Below, piece by piece: positions 45,221-54,588 of a stretch of 64,000 nt of DNA (positions are counted from its first letter, which is position 1; each line of letters begins with the position of its first letter). The stretch is from contig JBBRQU010000016.1 in assembly GCA_038225855.1 (NCBI GenBank), forward strand, positions 1-64,000, given 5' to 3'. Made by a program: the position numbers and the translations under genes. The stretch is from CAHJXF01 sp038225855 (GTDB lineage: Bacteria > Pseudomonadota > Gammaproteobacteria > Burkholderiales > Burkholderiaceae_D). The notes below the pieces were generated by a model. It worked only from the letters and a program-made list of their open reading frames with translations. It had not been told where the DNA came from and did not search any database.

Positions 45221-46672
45221 TCAATTCAGTTTCTTGGACTTCTCGATCGCTTCGTCGATCGTGCCGACCATGTAGAAGGCCTGCTCGGGCAGCGCATCGA
45301 GTTCGCCCGCCACGATCATCTTGAAGCCGCGGATCGTCTCGGCCAGCGACACGTACTTGCCCGGCGCGCCGGTGAACGTCTCGGCCACATGGAAGGGCTG
45401 CGACAGGAAGCGCTGAATCTTTCGCGCGCGAGCCACGATCAGCTTGTCTTCGGGCGCGAGTTCGTCCATGCCCAGAATCGCGATGATGTCTCGCAGTTCC
45501 TTGTAGCGCTGCAAGGTGTTCTGCACGTCGCGCGCCGTGTTGTAGTGGTCTTCACCGACGACGTTCGGGTCGAGCTGTCGCGAGGTCGAATCGAGCGGAT
45601 CGACTGCGGGATAGATGCCGAGCGCCGCGATGTCGCGCGACAACACGACGGTGGAGTCGAGGTGCGCGAACGTGGTCGCAGGCGACGGATCGGTCAAATC
45701 GTCGGCGGGAACGTACACGGCCTGGATCGACGTGATCGAGCCGGTCTTGGTGGACGTGATGCGCTCTTGCAGGCGGCCCATTTCTTCGGCGAGCGTGGGC
45801 TGATAACCCACCGCCGAAGGCATGCGCCCGAGCAGCGCCGAGACTTCGGTACCCGCGAGCGTGAAGCGATAGATGTTGTCGACGAAGAACAGCACGTCGC
45901 GGCCTTCGTCGCGGAAATGTTCGGCCATCGCCAGCCCGGTGAGCGCGACACGCAGGCGGTTGCCCGGGGGTTCGTTCATCTGACCGTAGACCATCGCGAC
46001 CTTGGACTCGGGCAGATTGTCGAGCCTGATGACGCCAGCCTCGGCCATCTCGTGATAGAAGTCGTTGCCCTCGCGCGTGCGCTCGCCCACACCGGCGAAC
46101 ACCGACAGGCCCGAGTGCTCCTTCGCGATGTTGTTGATCAGTTCGAGCATGTTGACGGTCTTGCCCACGCCGGCACCGCCGAACAGTCCGACCTTGCCGC
46201 CCTTGGCGAACGGGCAGATCAGGTCGATGACCTTGATGCCGGTCTCGAGCAGATCCTGCGATGGCGACAATTCGTCGTAGGCCGGCGCGCGGCGGTGAAT
46301 CGGTGCGAACGTGGTGGAATCGATCGGACCGACTTCGTCGATCGGATTGCCGAGCACATCCATGATGCGCCCGAGCGTGCCCAGGCCCACTGGAACCGAG
46401 ATCGCCTCGCCGGTGTTCTTGACCATCATCCCGCGACGCAAGCCGTCGGACGATCCCAGTGCGATGGTGCGAACGATGCCGTCGCCCAACTGCTGCTGGA
46501 CTTCGAGCGTCAGCGACGTGCCTTCCATCTTCAGCGCGTCGTACACGCGCGGCATCGCGTCGCGGGGAAACTCCACGTCGACGACCGCGCCGATGCATTG
46601 GACGATCTTGCCTTCCGTCTGAACCTTCGGGGTCGCAGCCGGGCGCACATCGGTATTCATAGTCGTACTCAT
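45221..46672 (-). CDS. atpD: ATP synthase F1 subunit beta
   Basis: 483 residues. Catalytic subunit. P-loop GGAGVGKT, catalytic Glu region GERTREGNDFY, Walker B VLFFVDNIYRFT, and the DELSEED-like lever reads DELAPED. An N-terminal extension of about 20 residues (MSTTMNTDVRPAATPKVQTE) precedes the usual GKIVQCIGAVVDVEF. TGAGGAA stands 7 bases before the ATG. Confidence 0.98.
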   Translation of the reverse strand: MSTTMNTDVRPAATPKVQTEGKIVQCIGAVVDVEFPRDAMPRVYDALKMEGTSLTLEVQQQLGDGIVRTIALGSSDGLRRGMMVKNTGEAISVPVGLGTLGRIMDVLGNPIDEVGPIDSTTFAPIHRRAPAYDELSPSQDLLETGIKVIDLICPFAKGGKVGLFGGAGVGKTVNMLELINNIAKEHSGLSVFAGVGERTREGNDFYHEMAEAGVIRLDNLPESKVAMVYGQMNEPPGNRLRVALTGLAMAEHFRDEGRDVLFFVDNIYRFTLAGTEVSALLGRMPSAVGYQPTLAEEMGRLQERITSTKTGSITSIQAVYVPADDLTDPSPATTFAHLDSTVVLSRDIAALGIYPAVDPLDSTSRQLDPNVVGEDHYNTARDVQNTLQRYKELRDIIAILGMDELAPEDKLIVARARKIQRFLSQPFHVAETFTGAPGKYVSLAETIRGFKMIVAGELDALPEQAFYMVGTIDEAIEKSKKLN

Positions 46673-46719
46673 TGCGCGTTCCTCAATCGATCAGTATTCG
46701 AATTCATCAATGACGCGAA

Positions 46720-47598
46720 TCAAACAGCCGCGGCGCCCGCGACAATCTCGCTCAATTCCTTGGTGATCGCGGCCTGGCGCGTCTTGTTGTAGACGAGCTT
46801 CAACTCGCCGATCACGCTGCCCGCGTTGTCGGTCGCGGCCTTCATCGCCACCATGCGCGCCGATTGCTCGGAGGCCATGTTTTCCGAGACGGCCTGATAA
46901 ACGAGCGCCTCGACATAGCGGACCATCAGGTACTCGATCACGCTTTGCGCATCGGGCTCGTACAGATAGTCCCAGGCGTAGGCCTTCTTCTCTTCTTCGG
47001 TCTGCTGCATGCGTTCGGCCGACAGCGGCAACAACTGCTCGACCAGCGGCTCCTGCTTCATGGTGTTGATGAAGCGCGTATAGCAGAGGTATACAGCCTT
47101 CAGCTTGCCGTCGGCATAGGCGTCGAGCAAGACCTTCACGGGACCGATCAGTTTTTCCAGATGCGGAGCGTCGCCCAGATGCACGGCGTTGGCGAGCACC
47201 TTCGCGCCGATGCGCGACAGAAAGCCGAGCCCCTTGTTGCCGATCGCGACCGCTTGAGACTCGACGCCCTGTCCATGCAGTTCGCGAATGCGCGCGGTCA
47301 CCGCACGCAGTACGTTGGTGTTGAGCCCACCGCACAAACCCTTGTCGGTCGTGACCACTATGAAGCCGACCGCCTTCGCCTCGTCGTGCGCGATCATGAA
47401 CGGATGCGTGAACTCGGGATTGGCCTGGGCCAGATGCGCGGCGATGTTGCGCACCTTGTCGGCGTAGGGACGCGCGCGGCGCATGCGGTCCTGCGCCTTG
47501 CGCATCTTCGACGCGGCGACCATCTCCATCGCCTTCGTGATCTTCTTGGTGTTCTCGACGCTCTTGATCTTGCCGCGTATTTCTTTTCCGGCTGCCAT
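46720..47598 (-). CDS. atpG: ATP synthase F1 subunit gamma
   Basis: 292 residues. The rotor shaft: N-terminal helix MAAGKEIRGKIKSVENTKKI with AMEMVAASKMRKAQ, the TTDKGLCGGLN block, and C-terminal helix with ATDNAGSVIGELKLVYNKTRQAAITKELSEIV. Between atpA and atpD on the same transcript. Confidence 0.97.
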   Translation of the reverse strand: MAAGKEIRGKIKSVENTKKITKAMEMVAASKMRKAQDRMRRARPYADKVRNIAAHLAQANPEFTHPFMIAHDEAKAVGFIVVTTDKGLCGGLNTNVLRAVTARIRELHGQGVESQAVAIGNKGLGFLSRIGAKVLANAVHLGDAPHLEKLIGPVKVLLDAYADGKLKAVYLCYTRFINTMKQEPLVEQLLPLSAERMQQTEEEKKAYAWDYLYEPDAQSVIEYLMVRYVEALVYQAVSENMASEQSARMVAMKAATDNAGSVIGELKLVYNKTRQAAITKELSEIVAGAAAV

Positions 47599-47660
47599 CG
47601 ATCGTCCTTAACTCAAAGACGAGACTACGCAACGCGCAGTCTCGGGTCGTGAATTCGGGT

Positions 47661-49217
47661 TCAGTAGGAACCCGACTTTTTGAACTCGGTGATGACATCC
47701 ATCAGTTCCTTCTCCGAGTCCTTGTCGAGTTGCTTGGTCGATTCGATCTTCTCGAGCAGCGCGGCGTTCTTGGCCTTCAGCGATTTGTGCAGGCCCGATT
47801 CGAACGCGAGCACCTGCTTGACTTCGATGTCGTCGATGAAACCCTTGTTGACCGCGAACAGCGAGACGGCCATCAGCGACACCGGCAACGGCGCGTACTG
47901 CGGCTGCTTCAAGAGCTCGGTGACGCGTGCGCCGCGATCGAGCTGCTTGCGAGTGGCTTCGTCGAGGTCGGACGCGAACTGCGCGAATGCGGCGAGCTCA
48001 CGATACTGCGCGAGGTCGGTGCGGATGCCGCCCGACAATCCCTTGATGACCTTGGTCTGCGCGGCGCCGCCGACTCGCGACACCGAGATACCCGCGTTGA
48101 TCGCGGGGCGGATGCCGGCGTTGAAGAGGTTGGTCTCGAGAAAGATCTGTCCGTCCGTGATCGAGATCACGTTGGTCGGCACGAATGCGGATACGTCACC
48201 GGCTTGCGTCTCGATGATCGGCAACGCCGTCAACGAACCCGTCTTGCCCTTGACCTCGCCCTTGGTGAACGCTTCGACATACGCGACGTTCACGCGCGCC
48301 GCGCGCTCGAGCAGACGCGAGTGAAGATAGAACACGTCGCCCGGATAAGCTTCGCGGCCCGGCGGGCGACGCAGCAGCAGCGACACCTGACGATAGGCCA
48401 CGGCCTGCTTGGACAGATCGTCATAGATGATCAAAGCATCCTGGCCACGATCACGGAAGTACTCGCCCATCGTGCAGCCCGAATAGGCCGACACGTATTG
48501 CATCGCCGCCGATTCCGATGCGCTTGCCGCGACGACGATGGTGTACTCCATCGCCCCGTGCTGCTCGAGTGCGCGCACCACGTTCTTGATCGACGACGCC
48601 TTCTGCCCGATCGCGACGTACACGCAGACGCAATCCTGGCCCTTCTGATTGATGATCGTGTCGATCGCGACCGCGGTCTTGCCGGTCTGACGGTCGCCAA
48701 TGATCAGTTCGCGCTGACCGCGACCGATCGGCACCATCGAGTCGATCGCCTTCAGTCCCGTCTGCATCGGCTGCGAAACCGACTGCCTGGCGATCACGCC
48801 GGGCGCGACCTTTTCGATCACGTCGGTCATCTTGGCGTTGATCGGGCCCTTGCCGTCGATCGGTGCGCCGAGCGCATTGACGACGCGACCGATCAACTCG
48901 GGGCCGACCGGCACTTCGAGAATGCGACCCGTGGTCTTGACGGTCTCGCCTTCGGAGATGTGCTCGTACTCACCCAGGATCACTGAGCCGACCGAGTCGC
49001 GCTCGAGGTTGAGCGCGAGTCCGTAGGTCGGGTTGCCTTGCGAGTCCGGCGAGAACTCGAGCATCTCGCCCTGCATGGCGTCGGACAGGCCGTGGATGCG
49101 GACGATGCCGTCGGTCACCGACACCACCGTGCCCTGATTGCGCACTTCGGTCGATGCGCCCAGACCTTCGATGCGGCTCTTGATGAGCTCGCTGATTTCG
49201 GACGGATTCAGATGCAT
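47661..49217 (-). CDS. atpA: ATP synthase F1 subunit alpha
   Basis: 518 residues from the ATG at 49217 (family start MHLNPSEISELIKSRI). Non-catalytic nucleotide-binding subunit with P-loop GDRQTGKT, the arginine finger region (SVSRVGGAAQ) and GQDALIIYDDLSKQA. All expected regions are complete. Confidence 0.98.
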   Translation of the reverse strand: MHLNPSEISELIKSRIEGLGASTEVRNQGTVVSVTDGIVRIHGLSDAMQGEMLEFSPDSQGNPTYGLALNLERDSVGSVILGEYEHISEGETVKTTGRILEVPVGPELIGRVVNALGAPIDGKGPINAKMTDVIEKVAPGVIARQSVSQPMQTGLKAIDSMVPIGRGQRELIIGDRQTGKTAVAIDTIINQKGQDCVCVYVAIGQKASSIKNVVRALEQHGAMEYTIVVAASASESAAMQYVSAYSGCTMGEYFRDRGQDALIIYDDLSKQAVAYRQVSLLLRRPPGREAYPGDVFYLHSRLLERAARVNVAYVEAFTKGEVKGKTGSLTALPIIETQAGDVSAFVPTNVISITDGQIFLETNLFNAGIRPAINAGISVSRVGGAAQTKVIKGLSGGIRTDLAQYRELAAFAQFASDLDEATRKQLDRGARVTELLKQPQYAPLPVSLMAVSLFAVNKGFIDDIEVKQVLAFESGLHKSLKAKNAALLEKIESTKQLDKDSEKELMDVITEFKKSGSY

Positions 49218-49285
49218 GAACAGGGCTCCAGAAAACACATGTACGCGGTTCGCGCAGCGAACCGCGGTGAAAAGAGGGGAAGCTC

Positions 49286-49831
49286 TTACGTTATCAACGC
49301 TGCCTTCATCGCATCGAGCCGCGAACGAACTGAGGTGTCGAGGACGCGATCGCCCACGACCACACGCACACCGCCGATCAGACTGCTATCGACTTCGACG
49401 ACCGGCTTCAACTTGATCTCGAACTTCTTCTCGAGTGCCGCGACGAGATCGGACACCTCGCGCTCGTCCATCGCGAACGCGCTCGTGATCTGCGCTTCGG
49501 CGCTGCCTTGCTTCGCATCGACCAGCTTCGCGAACTGCGCGCCGATTTCCGGCATGACCGACAGACGATGGTTGTCGATCAAGGTTCGCACGAAGTTCTG
49601 CGCAAACGTGCTCGGCTCGGAACTGACCGCGCCCATGAAGACGCCATACACCTGGCCACCCGAAACGCGCGGATCGCTCATCACGCGACGCATGTCGGGA
49701 TCGGCGGCGACTGCGCTCATGTTGGCGACGAGTGACGACCATTTCGTGAGCGCGTCAGTACCACGATCCTCGGTAGCGACACGAAACAGGGCTTCGGCGT
49801 ATGGACGCGCGATAGTGGAGATTTCGGCCAT
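49286..49831 (-). CDS. atpH: ATP synthase F1 subunit delta
   Basis: 181 residues. Peripheral stalk protein linking F1 to b. N-terminal helical domain starts MAEISTIARPYAEALFRVA, and the C-terminal block VVEVDSSLIGGVRVVVGDRVLDTSVRSRL is diagnostic. Between atpF and atpA. Confidence 0.96.
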   Translation of the reverse strand: MAEISTIARPYAEALFRVATEDRGTDALTKWSSLVANMSAVAADPDMRRVMSDPRVSGGQVYGVFMGAVSSEPSTFAQNFVRTLIDNHRLSVMPEIGAQFAKLVDAKQGSAEAQITSAFAMDEREVSDLVAALEKKFEIKLKPVVEVDSSLIGGVRVVVGDRVLDTSVRSRLDAMKAALIT

Positions 49832-49876
49832 GAAGGTTGATGACTGCGGTTGGTCGCTGCGGATTAAAGTTGCCGA

Positions 49877-50347
49877 TTAAAGCTGCGTCTTCAATTCGGC
49901 CAACAAAGCCGAGTGGCGAGCAGGATCGATTTCCTTCTTCAGGATCTGCTCGGCACCCTTGACCGCCAGCGCCGCGACTTGTTCGCGCAGGACATCGCGT
50001 GCGCGTTGCATTTCCTGATCGGCTTCCGCTTTGGCTTCGGCAAGGATGCGGGCCTTCTCGGCCTCGGCGACGTCGCGTGCTTCGGCGATGACGAGAGCCC
50101 CCTGCTTGTCGGCTTCGGCCAGACGCATCTGGTTGTCATTGCGCGACTGCGCGAGTTCGGCGTCGACGCGCTTGTGCGCCTCGCTCAGTTCCAGCTTGGC
50201 CTTGTCGGCCGCCGCCAGACCTTCGGCGATTTTTTTCGCGCGCTGGTCGAGTGCGCCGGCGATTGGCGGCCACACGAATTTCATCGTGAACCCGACCAGG
50301 ATCAGGAACACGATCATCTGAATGATGAAGGTCGCTGTGATGCTCAC
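49877..50347 (-). CDS. atpF: ATP synthase F0 subunit b
   Basis: 156 residues. One N-terminal membrane helix (TATFIIQMIVFLILVGFTMKFVW) followed by a long charged coiled coil (residues 35-140) that forms the peripheral stalk. Normal length and position after atpE. Confidence 0.96.
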   Translation of the reverse strand: MSITATFIIQMIVFLILVGFTMKFVWPPIAGALDQRAKKIAEGLAAADKAKLELSEAHKRVDAELAQSRNDNQMRLAEADKQGALVIAEARDVAEAEKARILAEAKAEADQEMQRARDVLREQVAALAVKGAEQILKKEIDPARHSALLAELKTQL

Positions 50348-50424
50348 TTTATTACCTCGATCACGTAACGTGGACGGTCGGCATGCGAGATGCAGGCAGG
50401 CGGCTTGCGCTATTTACCGACTGG

Positions 50425-50688
50425 TTACTTCGGCAGATTGACGATCTGCGCGAGATAAGGATTGGCGGTGGTGAACCACAGTGCGATACCGACGCCGATG
50501 ATGAACGACGCGTCGATCAGACCGACCAGCAGGAACATCTTGGTCTGCAACACGCCCATCAGTTCGGGTTGGCGCGCGGCGGCTTCGAGATACTTGCTGC
50601 CCATGACACCGATGCCGACGCAGGCGCCCAGAGCGCCGAGCCCGATGATGAGGCCGGCTGCAACTGCGACGAGGCCGATGATTTCCAT
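50425..50688 (-). CDS. atpE: ATP synthase F0 subunit c
   Basis: 87 residues, two membrane helices forming the rotor ring. The proton-carrying carboxylate is Asp59 in GLIDASFIIG, the polar loop is RQPELMG. No Na+-type Gln/Glu/Thr set is seen, so H+ coupling is expected. Confidence 0.97.
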   Translation of the reverse strand: MEIIGLVAVAAGLIIGLGALGACVGIGVMGSKYLEAAARQPELMGVLQTKMFLLVGLIDASFIIGVGIALWFTTANPYLAQIVNLPK

Positions 50689-50746
50689 GGTGACTCCTTT
50701 GTCAATGAAAGATGAGAAGAACGAGAAAGAAAATTCGGTGCGCGAA

Positions 50747-51619
50747 TCAATGTGAATCGTGCGCCTGTCCGACGTAGACCAGCGTCAGCATCATGAACAC
50801 GAACGCCTGCAGAACGATGATCAAGATGTGGAAGATGGCCCACAATGTACCGGCCACGATTTGCATACCAGCCAGCGCGAAGCCGGTGAACGACAGCGTG
50901 AATGCGCCGCCCATCAAGGCGATCAGCAGGAAGATCAGTTCGCCGGCGTACATGTTGCCGAACAGTCGCATGCCATGCGACACGGTCTTGGCGATGAACT
51001 CGATGGTTTGCATCGCGAAGTTGAACGGATAGAGCGCCCAGTGATTGCCGAACGGCGCGGTGAACAGTTCATGCGCCCACCCACCGAATCCCTTGATCTT
51101 GACGTTATAGAAGAGGCACAGGATCAGGACGCCGATCGAGAGACCCATCGTGATCGACAAGTCGGCGGTCGGCACGACACGCAAGTACGCATGCTCGGGG
51201 TCGTGGCCCGTCAGCCGATAGGCGGTCTGCCAGATCAGCGGCAGAAAGTCGACCGGCAGCAGGTCCATCGTGTTGAGGACAATGATCCACACGAATATCA
51301 CCAGCGCCAACGGAGCGACGAGTCTTCTGCTGTTCGCGTTGTGCACGATGCCCTTGGCTTCGTTCTCGACCATCTCGTAGAGCCATTCCACGGCCGCCTG
51401 AAAACGTCCGGGCACACCCGACGTCGCCGATTTCGCCGCTTTCCACAAGAAGAACAGACAAACGACACCGAGCACGGTCGAAAAGAACAGCGAGTCGAAA
51501 TTGATGACCGAAAGATCGAGCAACCCCTTGGGCTTTGCCGTCTGAAGATGCGTCAGATGGTGGACGATGTATTCCGACGCCGTCGGTGCGTGTTCGGTTG
51601 CGATGCTTTCGGTGGCCAT
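50747..51619 (-). CDS. atpB: ATP synthase F0 subunit a
   Basis: 290 residues, about six membrane helices. The essential stator arginine lies in GMRLFGNMYAGELIFLL. The N-terminal tail and FFSTVLGVVCLFFLWKAA match beta-proteobacterial AtpB. Follows atpI. Confidence 0.97.
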   Translation of the reverse strand: MATESIATEHAPTASEYIVHHLTHLQTAKPKGLLDLSVINFDSLFFSTVLGVVCLFFLWKAAKSATSGVPGRFQAAVEWLYEMVENEAKGIVHNANSRRLVAPLALVIFVWIIVLNTMDLLPVDFLPLIWQTAYRLTGHDPEHAYLRVVPTADLSITMGLSIGVLILCLFYNVKIKGFGGWAHELFTAPFGNHWALYPFNFAMQTIEFIAKTVSHGMRLFGNMYAGELIFLLIALMGGAFTLSFTGFALAGMQIVAGTLWAIFHILIIVLQAFVFMMLTLVYVGQAHDSH

Positions 51620-51681
51620 ACCTATTCCGGTCGGAATTATCGAAAAGCGCAGTGTGGTGGAGTGCCGGTGTGAACTTCGTA

Positions 51682-52026
51682 TTAACGGCGAACGAACACA
51701 AACATCAGAAAATAACTTTTCAAGGCGACGATCACTCCGATGATCAGCGCCAGCCAGTTCAGCCCGCGATAATTGTGCGCGACCAGTACCAGCAACGCGA
51801 CTGTCGTCACGACCTTGACGAACTCGCCGGCGAAAAATCCCCAGGCCGTTGCGCCACCGGGTCGACGCGCTTCAATGTGAAGACGCGCCGCAAACAACGC
51901 ATTGGGTACACCGCAGGCCATTCCTCCCAGCACCGCGGAAAGTGCGGCGTCGGCGCCGCCCCATATCGCCGCCAGCCCTGCAACTACAAGAGTCGCGATG
52001 AGCTGGAAGAGGACCGCTATCGCCAT
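51682..52026 (-). CDS. atpI: ATP synthase subunit I
   Basis: 114 residues, four hydrophobic segments, matching AtpI by features such as VLGGMACGVPNALFAARL and GEFVKVVTTVALLV and by position as first atp gene. AtpI helps c-ring assembly. A good promoter lies about 80 bases before it. Confidence 0.85.
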   Translation of the reverse strand: MAIAVLFQLIATLVVAGLAAIWGGADAALSAVLGGMACGVPNALFAARLHIEARRPGGATAWGFFAGEFVKVVTTVALLVLVAHNYRGLNWLALIIGVIVALKSYFLMFVFVRR

Positions 52027-52103
52027 TGCGCTTTATGATCAAATTCGCGGTTCGCTCGCAGGCATAAAGCGACCGCACGGTTCGACAGACGCAAAGCCGC
52101 GAG

Positions 52104-52133
52104 ATGATACTTTCTTATACGGCGGCGCGTCAA
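52104..52133 (-). promoter_or_regulatory. Sigma70-type promoter of the atp operon
   Basis: On the minus strand TTGACG (52133-52128), an 18-base spacer and TATCAT (52109-52104); both hexamers match the consensus at five of six bases. Transcription would begin near 52097, giving a leader of about 70 bases to atpI. Confidence 0.65.
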
Positions 52134-52287
52134 ACGGTGTGCCTCGCGGTGGCGTCCATGCCCCGACTTCCTCACCTGTCTGAAAGAAAGCCTCGGTCGC
52201 CGTCGGGAATGGTCCGATGGTGAGGCGCTCCATTCCACGCTAGGCTTCGCTTCCTCGCTTGATCCTCAAGCGTCCACTCTTATCTAC

Positions 52288-53670
52288 ATGGCCTCCCCCC
52301 GTCCAGGCATTGCCGAAAGCGTTACGATTCATTGGCCGGAACCCGCGCACTTGCGCCTTGATAACGAACAGAACGCGCCTCAACGCTGCGAGATTCTGTT
52401 TAACGACGGCACGCTCGAGCATGGTGAATTGCTGCGCTTCACGGGTCGCGATGAGCATCTCGTGTTTCGACCGCATGCGGAACATTCACGCTATCCATCG
52501 AAGATCGTTGTGAGGACATCGCGCTTCAAACGTCTTCGCTTGACAACTCCGGTGGCCTCGCGGCCGATTGAAACCCATGCCCCCGGGCAAGAGGAATCCG
52601 CGTTCTCCACTTCTCAGATTCAGGTCTACAACGTCGAGTTTGCCGACGGAGAAATCGAGTCGGGCGAAACGGTCGGCTTCGTTCGTAATCCGATCGGGCT
52701 GTTCCTCTTTTTCAGGCAGCCGGGCGATCGTCTAGAACGGGTCTTCATCCCCGCAGCGGCGATTGCCTATTTTCAGGTGGGCGATCCGATCGGCCGCTTG
52801 CTCGTCGAAGAGAACGCGGTCAGCGAAGAACAGCTCAAGGCCGCAGTCGAGAAGCAGCAACAGATGCGCAAGCTGGTGCTGGGCGATTACCTGATCGAGG
52901 AGGGATTGATCACTGCGCGTCAACTCGATGAAGCGCTCGCCCACCAGCGCACCAGACCCAGCTTGCGGCTAGGCGAGGCGCTGATCGAACTCGGCGCGGT
53001 GCAGCCCGATGCATTACAAATCGTCCTCGCGCGCCAGCGCGCCAATCGTGGACGGCCGCTGGGACAGATTCTCGTGGACATGGGCGTTCTGGATCCCGAC
53101 ACGCTCAACAAGATCCACGCGAAGAAAATGGGCCGGCCTTTCGTGTCGCTGGCCAACTTCACGCCCTCGGAAGCGGCGGTTCGAGCGATTTCCGCAAGCG
53201 CCGCGCGGCGCCTCGGGATCGTTCCGTTGTCGATCGAACACGGAGATCTGATCGTAGCGGCACAAAGCCAATTGGACTCGGCGGCCCTCAACGAGCTGAT
53301 GCTGTCTTCGCGCATGCGCATCGTGCCTGTCATGGCGCAGGGCCAGGAAATCCAGGCGCGGCAGAACGAGGTCTATGGAGACGCGCCCGACGCCAAGAAA
53401 CTTTCCGATCCGTCCGATGTGCACTTCCAAGGCATCGAGCTGAGCGAGGGTCGGCCGCCGATCGACGACGATGCATTGTGGTCAAACGAAGGCGTGGACT
53501 TCCGCGAAAGCGACCCGAGCGCGAACGACCCGCAGGTGATCGAAACCGTTCATCGCGCATTGCGCGCCGTAGAGCACGGCGGCACGATCGAAATTCAGGT
53601 TCAGGCAAAAGACGGAATGCGCACGACCCGCATCCGATTGCTCGCGGCAAATAGTCAGGGCGCTGCCTGA
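52288..53670 (+). CDS. Stand-alone MshEN / T2SS-E N-terminal domain protein
   Basis: 460 residues. The N-terminal part holds two similar beta-rich units (about 33-62 and 111-144, each with F-x-DG-x-x-E-x-GE). Then come four 23-residue helical motifs at an exact 30-residue period starting at 168, 198, 228 and 258 (for example LGDYLIEEGLITARQLDEAL). A GspE_N-like domain follows (MGRPFVSLANFTPSE, 281-345). The C-terminal ATPase of GspE/PilB/MshE is absent. MshEN motifs bind c-di-GMP in MshE, so this is a candidate c-di-GMP effector; the output is unknown. Divergent from the atp operon, convergent with parB. Confidence 0.82.
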   Translation: MASPRPGIAESVTIHWPEPAHLRLDNEQNAPQRCEILFNDGTLEHGELLRFTGRDEHLVFRPHAEHSRYPSKIVVRTSRFKRLRLTTPVASRPIETHAPGQEESAFSTSQIQVYNVEFADGEIESGETVGFVRNPIGLFLFFRQPGDRLERVFIPAAAIAYFQVGDPIGRLLVEENAVSEEQLKAAVEKQQQMRKLVLGDYLIEEGLITARQLDEALAHQRTRPSLRLGEALIELGAVQPDALQIVLARQRANRGRPLGQILVDMGVLDPDTLNKIHAKKMGRPFVSLANFTPSEAAVRAISASAARRLGIVPLSIEHGDLIVAAQSQLDSAALNELMLSSRMRIVPVMAQGQEIQARQNEVYGDAPDAKKLSDPSDVHFQGIELSEGRPPIDDDALWSNEGVDFRESDPSANDPQVIETVHRALRAVEHGGTIEIQVQAKDGMRTTRIRLLAANSQGAA

Positions 53671-53697
53671 AGAGACCTTCGGGCAAGGACGGCAGAA

Positions 53698-54588
53698 TCA
53701 GGAGCTGCGTCCTCGAATGGTTTCGAGCACACCTTCGAGTTGATCGAAGTCCGCAAAGTCGATCAACAGCTGGCCGCGATTCTTCGCGCGCATCTTGATC
53801 GTGACGGTGGTGGCGAGTCGATCGGACAACTCCGTCTCCAACCGCGAGATGTCGTTGCCGCGTTCTCCATTGCCCGATGATCGCGACGCTTTGGAGTGCG
53901 AGAGAGAAAAGCTCGCACCGACCCGAGAGACCATTCTCTCTGCATCGCGAACGGTCATGCGTTTGGCGACGATCTGATTGGCAAGCGTGATCTGCGTCGC
54001 GGCGTCGACCCCGAGCAGCGCGCGCGCATGTCCCATGTCGAGGTCGCCCGCCAACAACAGACTCTGCACAGGTTTCGCGAGGTTCAACAGACGCAGGAGG
54101 TTCGAGGTTGCGCTACGCGAACGGCCGATCGCTGTCGCGGCGCCCTCATGGGTCAGATGAAATTCGGATATCAGGCGCTGGACGCCTTGCGCCTCCTCAA
54201 GAGGATTCAAGTCTTCGCGCTGGATGTTCTCGATCAGCGCCATCACGGCGGCCGACTGGTCGGAGACGTCACGCACGAGCACGGGTACGTCGGTCAGACC
54301 GGCAAGCGCGGCCGCACGGACGCGCCGCTCTCCCGCGATTATTTCGTAGCGCGACGCACCGGTCGCGCGTACCAGGATCGGTTGCATCACTCCCTGGCTT
54401 CTGATCGATTCGGCGAGTTCCGCGAGCGCTCCTTCGTCCATGCGCGTGCGAGGCTGATACTTGCCCGGCTGCAAGATGTCGAGTGGCAAGGTATGTGGGA
54501 CATTCGAATCGTCGGTCAAAGCAGCGGGCGCGTCGTTGGCGCCGAGCAATGCTTCGAGGCCGCGTCCCAAGCCTTTCTTTTTTGTCAT
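53698..54588 (-). CDS. parB: Chromosome partitioning protein ParB
   Basis: 296 residues. The CTP-binding/ParB box shows YQPRTRMDEGALAELAESI and AGERRVRAAALAG; the helix-turn-helix is in THEGAATAIGRSRSATSNLLRLL; a C-terminal dimerisation domain ends the protein. ParB loads on parS and spreads as a CTP-switched clamp. The ATG overlaps the parA stop (ATGA). Two parS sites lie 2-3.5 kb upstream. Confidence 0.97.
   Translation of the reverse strand: MTKKKGLGRGLEALLGANDAPAALTDDSNVPHTLPLDILQPGKYQPRTRMDEGALAELAESIRSQGVMQPILVRATGASRYEIIAGERRVRAAALAGLTDVPVLVRDVSDQSAAVMALIENIQREDLNPLEEAQGVQRLISEFHLTHEGAATAIGRSRSATSNLLRLLNLAKPVQSLLLAGDLDMGHARALLGVDAATQITLANQIVAKRMTVRDAERMVSRVGASFSLSHSKASRSSGNGERGNDISRLETELSDRLATTVTIKMRAKNRGQLLIDFADFDQLEGVLETIRGRSS

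Noticed and set aside
52039..52233. 64-codon minus-strand frame upstream of atpI
   Set aside because: It spans the atp promoter, its ribosome-binding site is poorly placed, and no family is recognised.
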